Notes: generated by a model not told the origin, from the letters alone. A DNA stretch of 64,000 nt from Gordonia sp. KTR9 (GCF_000143885.2 NC_018581.1:2604001-2668000); one strand, 5' to 3'. Positions 50,491 to 61,806 are shown, counted from the first letter of the stretch. A program made the numbers and translations.

Positions 50491-51132
50491 TCAGTGGGTG
50501 AGGAGGTGCTCGACGCCCGCCATCCCGACCGCCCACATCACCGAGGCGAAGGTGCCCATGATGAACTGCTCGGCGGCGTGCGGCGCACGGAGTTCGGGGT
50601 AGCGGGCGAGGCTCTTCACGGCGAGGATGATCGCGAGGCCCTCGGGCCACCCGGCCATGAGAGTGGTGACGACCGCGAGACGTTCGAGATATCCGATGAC
50701 CCGGCCGCCGCGGAGCGGTCCGGCTTCGCCGGCTCCCGCCGGCCCGGGACCAGGGTTCTCCGTCGAATCGGGCGTGTCGGCGTCGTTCCCGGGCTCGTGG
50801 TCCGGCGCCCCCGGAGCGTCGGATCCGGTGTCCGGGCGCACGCCGACGCCACCGGCGACGAGAACCGTCCGGACCACGGGTCCACCGCCGGTGACCGCGG
50901 CGAGGGCGGCGAGGACCGGGACCGCCGATGCGAGGAAGCCGGTGGCCGGCCCGGCCGCGGCGGCGAGGACAGCGGCCACCGCGGCCGGCATCAGGAGGAC
51001 GACGGCCCCGATCACGTCGAGCCTGCGCACGACGGCCTCCGGCGCCTCGCGGCGTCGCTTCCGCGTCGCGAGTGACCAGATCGGCGTCGTCAGGGCGGTC
51101 ACGAGGAGAAGGACGACCGCGGCGATGATCAT
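50491..51132 (-). CDS. Membrane protein paired with the SatD-like regulator
   Basis: 213 residues with about five hydrophobic segments: MIIAAVVLLLVTALTTPIWSL, IGAVVLLMPAAVAAVLAAAAG, PVLAALAAVTGGGPVV, a Pro/Gly/Asp-rich loop (about residues 95-130), then LAVVTTLMAGWPEGLAIILAVKSLARYPEL and FIMGTFASVMWAVGMAGVEHLL. The C-terminal KSLARYPELRA...AEQFIMGTF segment is conserved-looking. I cannot assign a function. The ATG at 51132 overlaps the SatD-like stop (ATGA), so the two are made together; SatD genes in other bacteria are also found next to small membrane proteins. Confidence 0.75.
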   Translation of the reverse strand: MIIAAVVLLLVTALTTPIWSLATRKRRREAPEAVVRRLDVIGAVVLLMPAAVAAVLAAAAGPATGFLASAVPVLAALAAVTGGGPVVRTVLVAGGVGVRPDTGSDAPGAPDHEPGNDADTPDSTENPGPGPAGAGEAGPLRGGRVIGYLERLAVVTTLMAGWPEGLAIILAVKSLARYPELRAPHAAEQFIMGTFASVMWAVGMAGVEHLLTH

Positions 51133-51734
51133 TCCGATCCTCCGGTCGGGGTGTGTCGGTCCGCTTCGGCGAGCGCGTCGGCGACGAGATCGAGGGAATC
51201 GGACTCGAGGTCCCATCCCGCGGCGCGTAGTCGTTGGCTCATCGCCTGCGGGGTGATGTCGAGCTCGGCGGCGGCCTCGACCTGGGTGAGCCCGCGGCGC
51301 ATCAGTTCGACCGCCTCGCGGCCGGCGGAACTGCGAGCGGTGATGACGTCGGCGATGAGTCGCCCGGCGGTCTGGGCATGACGGCACCAGCGGGTGTCGG
51401 TGCCGCGGACGCAGAGCGGGACCCGCTGCCGTTTGGCGGCCTCGACGGCGTCGCGGGCATGGACGAAGGCGGGCCCGCGCCCGGCGCGGGTGGACGGGGG
51501 GAGCGGCTCGTCGACCGCCCCGGCGCCGATGCCGACGCTCCAGTGCCCGTCGGCGGTGAGTTCGACGGCCAGTCGGGCGGTGGCCACCGGGTCGGCGAGG
51601 ATGCCCTGGATCTCGTCGCCCGCGGTGCGTTCGAAGGCCCGCACCGTGTCGACTGCGTCGAGTGCGGCGAGGACGGTGTCCACACGGTCGATGTCGCGGC
51701 GGCTTCCGCGCTGGTCGACGGTGAGAACGAACAT
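51129..51734 (-). CDS. SatD-like protein with C-terminal helix-turn-helix
   Basis: 201 residues. The N-terminal about 140 residues resemble the SatD family: FVLTVDQRGSRRDIDRVD, RTAGDEIQGILADP (GDExxG motif) and GRGPAFVHARDAVEAA. The C-terminus adds a helix-turn-helix, RGLTQVEAAAELDITPQAMSQRL, so it probably binds DNA and senses something with the SatD domain. The ATG at 51734 follows TAGCCT by 6 bp (leaderless promoter). A CTTAGAT-free but clear CTTGAT-N8-ATCAAG palindrome covers the -35 side, consistent with autorepression. Confidence 0.78.
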   Translation of the reverse strand: MFVLTVDQRGSRRDIDRVDTVLAALDAVDTVRAFERTAGDEIQGILADPVATARLAVELTADGHWSVGIGAGAVDEPLPPSTRAGRGPAFVHARDAVEAAKRQRVPLCVRGTDTRWCRHAQTAGRLIADVITARSSAGREAVELMRRGLTQVEAAAELDITPQAMSQRLRAAGWDLESDSLDLVADALAEADRHTPTGGSE

Positions 51735-51750
51735 CGTTCAAGGCTATGTA

Positions 51751-51770
51751 CTTGATCTACAAGAATCAAG
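51751..51770. promoter_or_regulatory. Operator copy 1, CTTGAT-N8-ATCAAG
   Basis: CTTGAT (51751-51756), 8 bp, ATCAAG (51765-51770), 17 bp upstream of the SatD-like start and just upstream of its -10 (TAGCCT on the minus strand, 51741-51746). Together with copy 2 it forms a 50-bp spaced pair. Confidence 0.75.
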
Positions 51771-51800
51771 CCCTACAACTGGATTGATCAACGCCGGTGA

Positions 51801-51820
51801 CTTGATCGGCGACGATCAAG
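51801..51820. promoter_or_regulatory. Operator copy 2, CTTGAT-N8-ATCAAG
   Basis: Same half sites and same 8-bp spacer length as copy 1, exactly 50 bp further upstream, within extended arms ACTTGATC/GATCAAGT. A small TTGATCAA palindrome (51784-51791) lies between the copies. This copy overlaps the stop codon region of the TVP38 gene (stop at 51816). Confidence 0.75.
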
Positions 51821-52601
51821 TCCGAGGGGTTGTTGCTGGCGCGTTCGCCACGGGCAAGCGGGAGTCCAGGACCAGGCCCGCGATGCCGATCGCGAAGAGA
51901 CCTCCGGTCACCGCCAGTTGAAGCGGATGCGTGTCGCCGGTCAGCGAATCGCCCAGCATCACCACGGCGGCGGTGCCCGGCGCCATGCCGAGGATGCTGG
52001 CCACCGTGTACGGCACCGGGCGCACCGACGACAGTGCCGAACAGTAGTTCGCCACCGAGAACGGGCAGACCGCGATGAACCGCAGCGAACCGACCGCCAA
52101 CCATCCGCGACGCTCCAGCCGGTACTCGACCGCGCGGACCACCGGGCTCTTCAGGTACGGCTGCACGCGATCACGCCCGACGCTGCGGACCAGGGCGAAG
52201 GCGGCCACCGCCGCGATCGAGGAGGCGATCATCGCACCCGCGAACCCGACGAGCGGCCCGAAGAAGATCCCGGACATGACGGTGAACGTCGAACGCGGGA
52301 TCGGGGCGATGGTGATAACCGCATAGGCGAGGAAGAACAACCACACGAAGGCCGGCCCCAGATCGGCGCCCCAGTCGCGCACGCTCGCGACCGAGGGCAG
52401 CGGGACGAAGTAGGACCCGGCCAGGACGGCCGCGAGAAGTGCTGCGACAACCAGTGCCCGGCGGATGACCCGACGATCGAATCCCCGGCGATCCGCCGAC
52501 TGGGCCCGGCCGTCACCGGTCGTCCGGGCGTCCGCGACACCGCCGGCGTCGTCCCCGGTCGCGTCGGCGATGTCTTCGCTGACAGTGGAGGGATCGGGCA
52601 C
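51816..52601 (-). CDS. TVP38/TMEM64 (DedA-superfamily) membrane protein
   Basis: 261 residues, about six membrane segments after a polar, acidic first 40 residues. Family motifs: AYAVITIAPIPRSTFTVMSGIFFGPLVGFAGAMIASSIAA (re-entrant loop region) and LRFIAVCPFSVANYCSALSSVRPVPYTVASILGMAPGT. DedA/TVP38 proteins act in lipid (for example undecaprenyl phosphate or phospholipid) translocation. It corresponds to Rv1491c. It is divergent from mutA and lies upstream of the SatD-like pair on the same strand. Confidence 0.88.
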   Translation of the reverse strand: MPDPSTVSEDIADATGDDAGGVADARTTGDGRAQSADRRGFDRRVIRRALVVAALLAAVLAGSYFVPLPSVASVRDWGADLGPAFVWLFFLAYAVITIAPIPRSTFTVMSGIFFGPLVGFAGAMIASSIAAVAAFALVRSVGRDRVQPYLKSPVVRAVEYRLERRGWLAVGSLRFIAVCPFSVANYCSALSSVRPVPYTVASILGMAPGTAAVVMLGDSLTGDTHPLQLAVTGGLFAIGIAGLVLDSRLPVANAPATTPRT

Positions 52602-52695
52602 CCGGACACTCTACTCTGGACAACAGCGGTGGACCGGTTCCGGCGAGTGCGCCATGTCACGCCGACCTCGACGCCGAGCCGAGCGAGCGATCGGC

Positions 52696-52701
52696 TAGTG
52701 T
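52696..52701 (+). promoter_or_regulatory. -10 candidate for the mutA-mutB-meaB operon
   Basis: TAGTGT about 50 bp before the mutA ATG in a 147-bp divergent gap. The match is weak and no -35 was recognised. Confidence 0.35.
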
Positions 52702-52748
52702 CGTCTACGCGCTCATCACAGTGCATTCACGGAGGTGTGCTTCCCCAC

Positions 52749-54691
52749 ATGCCACAGCAAACTGACCAGCCCACAACGGACCCAGAACTCGATCAGGCCT
52801 ACCAGACCTGGTCCACGGCCGCGGCGGCCGTTCTGGCGAAGTCGCGACGTGTCGACGTCGACGAGCTGCCCGACACGCCCGAGGCGCTGCTCTCGACCGA
52901 CACCGCCGACGGGTTGACCATCCGGCCGCTGTACACGCGTCGCGACGAGCTCGCCGAACCCGGTGTGCCCGGCCGCTTCCCGTTCGTCCGCGGCGCCGAC
53001 CCCGCTCGTGACGTCACCACCGGCTGGCGCGTCACCGAGAGGTTCGGCGACGACGCGACCGCTGCGGAGGATCTCAACGAGCTCATCCTCGAGGCGATGT
53101 CCAACGGGACGAGCGGCCTCTGGCTCTCGGTGAGCAGGCCCGGTGACGGGCTCGGGGTCGCCGACCTCGCGACCGCGCTGCGCGGCGTCTACCTCGATCT
53201 GGTGCCGGTGACCCTCGACGCGGGCACCGAGGGGATCGCAGCGGCCCGCGAGTTGCTGTCCCTCAAGGAGCAGGCGCAGGCCGCCCCGGTGGCCGCCGCT
53301 CCGACCGCGGCCACCGTCCATTCCTTCGGGCTGTCGCCGCTGACGGCCGCCTTCTCCGGCCGACCCACCGTCGATCCGGACGAGGCGACCGGGCTCGCGG
53401 CCTCCGGGTTGCCCGTCGGCGTGCGCACGTTCCGCGTCGACGGAAGCGACTTCGCCACCGCGGGTGCCGACAACGGCCTCGAACTGGCCCTCACGGTGGC
53501 GGCTGCGGTCGCCCATCTCCGTGACCTCACCGCGTCCGGCCTGTCGGCAGAGGCGGCGCTGGGTCAGATCACCTTCGGCGTCTCGGCCGACGACGACCAG
53601 TTCGCCACGATCGCGAAATTCCGTGCGCTGCGCAAGATCTGGGCCCGGGTGGCCGAGGTGCTCGGTGCACCCGAGGCCGGCGGCGCGCTGACCCACGGAG
53701 TGACCGACCTGTCGATGTACTCCCAGCGCGACCCGTGGGTGAACATGCTCCGCAGCACCATCGCGGCGTTCGGAGCCGGTGTCGGCGGTGCCGACCAGCT
53801 CACCGTCCTGGGTTACGACGCGACCATCCCGGCGGACAAGCGCACCTCGAGTGCGTCGTTCTCGCGTCGTATCGCCCGCAACACCCAGCTGTTGCTGCTC
53901 GAGGAGTCCAACATCGGACGCGTCCTCGACCCGGCCGGCGGTTCGTGGTTCGTCGAGTCCCTCACCGACGACCTCGCGACCAACGCCTGGGCGGCGTTCA
54001 CCGAGGTCGAGGCCGCCGGCGGATACCGCGCCGCGCTCGACACCGGCTGGATCGCCGAGAAGGTCGACGCTTCACTGGCACGCCGCGACACCGAGGTCGC
54101 GCACCGTCGGATCTCGGTCACCGGCGTCAACGAATTCCCCAACATCGACGAACGCGCACTGTCGGAGACGACCGGGGCGCCGGCCTCGGCGGTCACCGAC
54201 GTCGTCACCGGGACGCCACGCCTCGCGCGGATCGGACGCGCCTTCGAGGCGCTGCGGGATCGTTCCGACGTCGTGCTCGCCGAGCACGGCGCGCGGCCGT
54301 CGATCCTGCTGATCCCGCTGGGCAGCGTCGCCGAACACAACGGGCGCACCACCTTCGTCGCGAACTTGCTGGGGGCCGGCGGCATCACCGTCGTCAACCC
54401 CGGTCCGCTGACCGCGGACAAGGTCGGCGACGCGGTGGCCGGGGCGAACACCCCGATCGCGGTGCTCTGCGGCACCAAGGCGCGGTACGCCGAGGAGGGG
54501 CCCGCGGCACTCGCGGCCGCTCGGGCGGCCGGGCTGTCGAAGGTCCTGCTCGCCGGACCGGACCGGGAGTGGCCCGAAAGCGACGATCGGCCCGACGGTT
54601 CACTGCGGGTGGGCATCGACGCGGTGAGCACCCTCGGCGACCTCCTCGACGAGCTGGTCTCGACATCCCTGAAGACGGCGGGAGCAACGGC

Positions 54692-54695
<4 letters not shown>
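52749..54695 (+). CDS. mutA: Methylmalonyl-CoA mutase small subunit
   Basis: Beta subunit of adenosylcobalamin-dependent methylmalonyl-CoA mutase, 648 residues. The catalytic-barrel segments [27 protein letters not shown] and [32 protein letters not shown] are conserved. The C-terminal cobalamin-like domain has lost the DxHxxG ligand motif ([15 protein letters not shown] instead), as expected for the non-catalytic subunit. GGAGG lies 13 bp before the ATG at 52749; a GTG at 52737 is too close to it. Its stop overlaps the mutB start (ATGA). Confidence 0.94.
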
Positions 54696-56979
<2,284 letters not shown>

Positions 56980-56980
<1 letters not shown>

Positions 56981-57978
56981 TGGCGGTCCAACCTCGACGT
57001 CAGATCGACGTCGACGCGCTGGCCGATGCCGTACTGGCCGATCGCCGCGCCGATCTGGCGCGCGCGATCACGCTCGTGGAGTCCAAGCGCGCCGACCATC
57101 GGGCGGCCGCCCAGGAGCTGTTGCTGAAGCTGACGCCGCACGCGGGAAAGTCGTTCCGCGTCGGCATCACCGGTGTCCCCGGCGTGGGCAAGTCGACGAC
57201 GATCGAGGCGCTCGGCATGCATCTGCTGGAGCTCGGTCACAAGGTGGCGGTGCTCGCCGTCGACCCGAGTTCGACGCGCACGCGGGGTTCGATCCTCGGC
57301 GACAAGACCCGGATGGGCCGGTTGTCGACGGCGGAGAACGCCTACATCCGGCCGTCGCCGACGTCGGGCACACTCGGCGGCGTGGCCAAGGCCACCCGGG
57401 AGAGCATCGTGCTGGTCGAGGCCGCGGGGTTCGACGTGGTGCTGGTGGAGACCGTGGGCGTGGGCCAGTCCGAGGTGACGGTCGCCAACATGGTCGACAC
57501 GTTCACGTTCCTCACCCTCGCCCGGACCGGAGACTCGTTGCAGGGCATCAAGAAGGGTGTGCTCGAACTCGCCGACGTGGTCGTCGTGAACAAGGCCGAC
57601 GGCAAACACCTCAACGAGGCGAAGGGCGCGGCTCGCGAGCTCAAGAACGCGCTGAAGCTCATCTACCCGCACGATGCGCTGTGGATGCCACCGGTGCTCA
57701 CCATGAGCGCGATCGAGAACTCCGGGGTGGACGAGTTCTGGAAGACCGTCGTGCGTCACAACGAGACACTCACCGAGGCAGGGGAGTTCACCGCACGACG
57801 CAATCAGCAGCAGATCGACTGGACGTGGGCGATGGTCAACGACATCGTGCTGTCCCGGCTCGGTGACTCGCCCGCCGTCCGAGGCATCCGCGGCGAGGTC
57901 GAGCAGCAGTTGCGCGACGGGTCGCTGACCCCGGCGCTCGCCGCCCAGCGGATCGTGGACGCGTTCGACGAGCGCTGA
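56980..57978 (+). CDS. meaB: MeaB/ArgK-type GTPase, mutase chaperone
   Basis: G3E-family GTPase that protects and reloads methylmalonyl-CoA mutase with adenosylcobalamin. 332 residues. Walker A GITGVPGVGKSTT (about residues 62-74), VDPSSTRTRGSILGDKTRM, VETVGVGQSE and the guanine motif NKAD are intact; the C-terminal dimerisation arm is present. The ATG at 56980 shares its A with the mutB TGA. The mutA-mutB-meaB order matches Rv1492, Rv1493 and Rv1496. Confidence 0.95.
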
Positions 57979-58321
57979 GCGGCCGTTACGGTACTCGCCC
58001 CGACGTGCGTTGAGCGGCAGCCGGTTTCATCTGCTCCCTGAGGTGCGTTGAGCGGCAGCCGGTTCCTTTGCTCCCTGAGGTGCGTTGAGTGGCAGCCGGT
58101 TTCATCTGCTCCCTGAGGTGCGTTGAGCGGCAGCCGGTTCCTTTGCTCCCTGAGGTGTGAGGAGCGCTGTCCGGTTCCTTTGCTCCCTGAGGTGCGAGGA
58201 GCGCTAGCGACGAGCCACGAAGGGTCCGGCGACTCGTCTCACCACGACCCTTCGTGGCTCGCTTCGCTCGCACCTCAGGGAGCAGTGGTGGTTTCGCTCA
58301 ACTCACCTCAGGGAGCAGCGG
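57979..58321. repeat. Intergenic repeat array after meaB
   Basis: 343 bp between the convergent meaB and LLM genes. Five directly repeated units of alternating length: 58005-58042 (38), 58043-58079 (37), 58080-58117 (38), 58118-58154 (37) and 58155-58191 (37), sharing GTGCGTTGAGCGGCAGCCGG and a CTCCCTGAG end, with TTTCATC or TTCCTTT in alternating units. The array leads into a long inverted repeat, and ACCTCAGGGAGCAG copies recur in reverse orientation up to the LLM stop codon. There are no spacers, so it is not CRISPR. It probably acts as a bidirectional end element. Confidence 0.85.
58181..58284. repeat. Long composite inverted repeat
   Basis: Outer arms TGCTCCCTGAGGTGCGAG (58181-58198) and its exact complement (58267-58284); inner arms GAGCCACGAAGGGTC (58212-58226) and its exact complement (58246-58260). 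In RNA this folds into a strong stem with an internal loop. The inner-arm sequence looks like a dispersed intergenic repeat known to be common in Gordonia-type genomes, but I could not check other loci. Confidence 0.82.
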
Positions 58322-59272
58322 TCAGGCAAGCAGCGGCGCGAGCGTCTCGCCGAGAAGCGAGACCCGGCCCGGCACATGGCCGTTGGCGGGTGCGTTCACG
58401 GTGACGCCGTCGACCCCGGTGGCCAGGATGTCGGCGTAGCGGGCGGCGACCTCGTCGGGGTCGCCGACGATCGTCGACCCGCGGCGCACCTCGGCCGCCG
58501 GTGTGCGCTGCAGGTAGGCCTCCAGCTCGGCATTCGCCTCGTCGTGGGTGGGAGCCACGCACGCCGACGTCTGCACCGTCACGGTGATCTCCGAGCGGTC
58601 CCGGCCGAGCCGTTCGCAGTGTTCGGCGAGGGCGTCGAGCTTGCGCGGGATGTCGGCGGGCAAGCACAGCAAGTTCGATTCGTCGGCGTACTGCGCGACC
58701 ATCCGCAACGTCTTGCGTTCGCCCCCGCCGCCGATCATCACCGGGATCTTCGACAGCGGCGCCGGCACATTGAGGGCTTTCGCGACCCGGTAGCGCTTGC
58801 CGTCGAGGCTCGGAGCCTCCCCGGCGAGCATGCCGAGGATGATCTGCAGCGCCTCCTCGAGACGTTCGAACCGGTCGGTGAACGTCCCGAACTCGTAGCC
58901 GAGGGAATCATGTTCCAGCTCATACCATCCCGCGCCGATGCCGAGCTGGGCCCGACCGCCGGACACGACGTCGAGTGCCGTGATCGTCTTCGCGAGCAGG
59001 GTCGGGTTGCGGTAGGTGTTTCCGGTGACCAGCGACGACAGGCGCACCGTCGAGGTGTGCTGGGCAAGAGCCGCGAGAAGGGTGTAGCACTCGATCATCG
59101 GATCGTCGGGCTCGCCCAGCATCGGCAGCTGATAGAAGTGGTCCATCACGAACACGGTGTCGAAGCCGGAGTCCTCGGCTTCGCGTGCCTGCGCGACCAC
59201 GGTGGGGAACAACCGGTCGGCGGGGACTCCGGGGTAGGTGAAGTTCGGGATCTGGTAACCGAGTCGAGTCAC
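58322..59272 (-). CDS. LLM-class (F420-dependent type) oxidoreductase
   Basis: 316 residues, TIM-barrel luciferase-like fold. Seen: FPTVVAQAREAEDSGFDTVFVMDHF, LVTGNTYRNPTLLAKTITALDVVSGGRAQLGIGAGWYELEH and PVMIGGGGERKTLRMVAQYAD, which together fit the F420-dependent subgroup frequent in mycobacteria. Use of F420 rather than FMN is family inference; the substrate is unknown. It lies 9 bp after the nucleoside hydrolase gene on the same strand, so the two are probably co-transcribed. Its stop codon abuts the repeat array. Confidence 0.85.
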   Translation of the reverse strand: MTRLGYQIPNFTYPGVPADRLFPTVVAQAREAEDSGFDTVFVMDHFYQLPMLGEPDDPMIECYTLLAALAQHTSTVRLSSLVTGNTYRNPTLLAKTITALDVVSGGRAQLGIGAGWYELEHDSLGYEFGTFTDRFERLEEALQIILGMLAGEAPSLDGKRYRVAKALNVPAPLSKIPVMIGGGGERKTLRMVAQYADESNLLCLPADIPRKLDALAEHCERLGRDRSEITVTVQTSACVAPTHDEANAELEAYLQRTPAAEVRRGSTIVGDPDEVAARYADILATGVDGVTVNAPANGHVPGRVSLLGETLAPLLA

Positions 59273-59281
59273 CCGTCCAGA

Positions 59282-60346
59282 CTAGTCCGTGGACTTCTCC
59301 GGGGCGGTGCCGACGACCTCGGGAGCACGGCTGCGGGCGAACGCGCCGATCGTCTCGATGAGTTCGTCGAACACGGCGTCCACGTCGACGGAGGTCGCGA
59401 TACGGGCGTTGGGTCCCGGCGAGGTCATCCACCGTTCGTCGGCAACGGTCATGCCCCGGGTCAGGGTGCCGGCGAGTTCGACGTCGACGCGCGCGGCGCG
59501 CGTCTGCACCGTGTCGGGGGCCAGCGCGACCAGCGCGGCGAACGGGTCGTGGAGGTGGGCGATGTAGCCCTCGTCGTGGTCGTCGTGGAATTCGAAGTAG
59601 AACCGCAGGGCGTCGACCAGGTGCCGGATCAGCTCGTTGTCGGCGACCGATCGGAGTCCGCGGTCGTCGGTCGGGTCCGGGCACTCGACGGGTGTGCTGC
59701 CGGCGGCGGCCGCGAGCCGGACCACGTGGTCGGGGGTCAGGATGACCGACTCGGTGATATCGAGTGCGCAGACGATGGGCTCGGTGGCGCCCGCGGTGCC
59801 GAACGCGGCGAACACCTCGGCGGCCGCCTCCGGATCGACGGCGACGTTCCACTCCGAGGTGGGCGTCGTGTTGCCGTGCGTGTGGAAGGCGCCGCCCATG
59901 ATGACCAGGCGCCGCAGACGAGCCGGTAGGCCCGGATCCCGTCGGATCGCGGTCGCCAGAGACGTGAGCGGTCCGGTCACCAGGCCGACGAGTTCGCCGT
60001 CGTGTGCCTGCGAGGCCTCGATCCAGGCGTCGGCGGCGTCGAGATGGCTCGGTGTCGTCGTCGGAGCCGGCAGCTCGGCGTGTCCGACGCCCAGCGGTCC
60101 GTGCGTGTCCTCGGTGGTCATCAGAGCCGCGACCAGGGGAGTGGCCGAACCGGTGTGGACCGGTACCTCAGTGCGACCGCACAGCTCCAGCCACGAGAGA
60201 TTGTTGGCCGTGACGACGTCGACGGGCACGTTGCCTGCGGTCGACGCCACGCCGACGAGGTCGACATCGGCGCGAGCGAGCAGGTAGATCAGCGCGAGTG
60301 AGTCGTCGATTCCGGTGTCGCAGTCGAAGAACAGGCGCTGGGTCAC
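59282..60346 (-). CDS. Inosine-uridine preferring nucleoside hydrolase family protein
   Basis: 354 residues. The calcium-binding Asp cluster DCDTGIDDSLALIYLLA at the N-terminus is the family hallmark. GPLTSLATAIRRDPGL, VIMGGAFHTHGN, EWNVAVDPEAAAEVF and the C-terminal HDPFAALVALAPD follow in the usual order. It cleaves ribonucleosides to base and ribose; the exact base preference cannot be read. I place the start at the GTG at 60346; another GTG lies one codon upstream. It is divergent from the M23 lipoprotein gene. Confidence 0.88.
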   Translation of the reverse strand: MTQRLFFDCDTGIDDSLALIYLLARADVDLVGVASTAGNVPVDVVTANNLSWLELCGRTEVPVHTGSATPLVAALMTTEDTHGPLGVGHAELPAPTTTPSHLDAADAWIEASQAHDGELVGLVTGPLTSLATAIRRDPGLPARLRRLVIMGGAFHTHGNTTPTSEWNVAVDPEAAAEVFAAFGTAGATEPIVCALDITESVILTPDHVVRLAAAAGSTPVECPDPTDDRGLRSVADNELIRHLVDALRFYFEFHDDHDEGYIAHLHDPFAALVALAPDTVQTRAARVDVELAGTLTRGMTVADERWMTSPGPNARIATSVDVDAVFDELIETIGAFARSRAPEVVGTAPEKSTD

Positions 60347-60458
60347 CACACAATTGTGCCGGGTGCGGCCCGAAGGTCGGCGCGCCACCCCGCCGGGCCC
60401 CTACGCTCACCGCAGCCGGGACGAACGGTCGTCGGCCTGATGAGTCCCGGAGGAGCCG

Positions 60459-61721
60459 ATGGCCTCGACACGACTCGCGCTGGCAGCCCTCGGCGCCGGC
60501 GCGATACTCCTGGCGAGCGCGTGCGGCACGGATTCGTCGGATCCGGACGCCTCCTCGGGCAGTGCCGCGGCCTCGTCGAGCGGCGCACCATCGGAGCCCG
60601 TCGTCACACCGGTGGTCGGTTCGGTGATGTTCGCCCCGACGCCGTTCGCCGGTTCCGACGGGAACAACCACCTCGTCTACGAGGTCTCGCTGACCAACTA
60701 CATGCGCACACCGGTGACGATCGCCGGGGTGGGGGTGCTCGACGCGACCGCCGACGACGAACCGCTCCTCGTCCTCGACGAGAACGGGGTCCGCACCCGG
60801 CTCAAGCCCACCGGCGCACCGTCGGTGCCGCCGGCCCCGGGAGCACCGGAGGAGTACTCGCAGGTGCTGGCGCCGGGACAGAACGGAGTCCTCTTCGTCC
60901 ATGTGGTCTTCTCGTCGGAAGCGCCGAAGCAACTCGTCCACGAGGTCTCGGTGCGCGCCGACACGGCACCGCCGGGTATGCGGGAGGTCGACGAACGCAT
61001 CGCGCCCGTCACGGTGAGCGACTCGACCGTCCCGGTCCTGGGACCCCCGCTCGCCGGCGAACGCTACATCGCCGCCGACGCGTGCTGCGACGCGGTCCGG
61101 CACACCCGCGCGATCCTCCCGCTGAACGGGTCTCCCGTCCTCGCCCAGCGCTACGCGGTGGACTGGGAGCAGGCCGACGCGGACGGACGGATCTTCGTCG
61201 GTGACGCGAAAGACCCCGCGAGCTATCGGATCTTCGGCGACGACGTGCTCGCCGTGGCCGACGGCACGGTCGTCGCCAGTCGCAACGATCTGCCGGAGCA
61301 GACGCCGGGGTCGTTTCCCGCGGATCTGGCGATCGCAGACGCCGACGGCAACAACCTCGTTCTCGACATCGGCGACGGCTTCTATGTGAACTATGCGCAC
61401 ATGCAACCCGGTTCGGTGCGTTTCGCGCCGGGCGATCGCGTACGGCGCGGCGACGTCATCGGCAAGGTCGGCAACAGCGGGAACTCGGTGGCACCACACC
61501 TGCATGTGCATGTCATGAACGGACCGGAGTTCCTCGGGTCCCAGGGTGTCCCGAGTGTGACCGAGGAGTTCACCATCACCGGGCGGGTGGCCGACACCGC
61601 GGCCTTCGACGTCTCCGAGGGAACCGGGGTGCCGCTGCGGCTCGTCCCCGGCGTGACGGAGAGCACACACGAGGATCAGATGATCCTCGATCAGAACATC
61701 GTCACGTTCACCGCAGGCTGA
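60459..61721 (+). CDS. M23-type (LytM-like) secreted lipoprotein
   Basis: 420 residues. Signal peptide with lipobox LASAC (Cys about residue 22), then a Ser/Ala-rich linker, a beta-sandwich-like middle (NHLVYEVSLTNYMRTPVTIAGVGVLD) and a C-terminal M23 domain. Seen are VNYAHMQPGS and APHLHVHVMNGP (HxH zinc pair). The first zinc-ligand motif HxxxD reads QRYAVDW, so its His is missing. It may be a degenerate or altered M23 protein that binds rather than cuts peptidoglycan. A conserved Cys pair occurs in AADACCDAV. The ATG at 60459 follows a GGAGGAG. Confidence 0.82.
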   Translation: MASTRLALAALGAGAILLASACGTDSSDPDASSGSAAASSSGAPSEPVVTPVVGSVMFAPTPFAGSDGNNHLVYEVSLTNYMRTPVTIAGVGVLDATADDEPLLVLDENGVRTRLKPTGAPSVPPAPGAPEEYSQVLAPGQNGVLFVHVVFSSEAPKQLVHEVSVRADTAPPGMREVDERIAPVTVSDSTVPVLGPPLAGERYIAADACCDAVRHTRAILPLNGSPVLAQRYAVDWEQADADGRIFVGDAKDPASYRIFGDDVLAVADGTVVASRNDLPEQTPGSFPADLAIADADGNNLVLDIGDGFYVNYAHMQPGSVRFAPGDRVRRGDVIGKVGNSGNSVAPHLHVHVMNGPEFLGSQGVPSVTEEFTITGRVADTAAFDVSEGTGVPLRLVPGVTESTHEDQMILDQNIVTFTAG

Positions 61722-61800
61722 CAACGGTTTCCGATCCCGCACATCCGCCCTGCCGCGCCGGCGGGGTGCCGCGGTGACTGGACAACGATGTCATCGTCCG

Positions 61801-61806
61801 TACGGT
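61801..61806 (+). promoter_or_regulatory. -10 element of a leaderless promoter for the MscS gene
   Basis: TACGGT ends 7 bp before the ATG at 61814, without a ribosome site between. Confidence 0.5.

Noticed and set aside
58005..58191. Possible CRISPR array
   Set aside because: The repeats are contiguous with no unique spacers, and no cas genes are nearby.
57986..58273. A 95-codon frame reading through the repeat array with repeated GTGCRSTHLREQMKPAA units
   Set aside because: The peptide repeats arise only from the DNA repeats; unit lengths of 37 and 38 bp change frame between copies, and no start signal is present.
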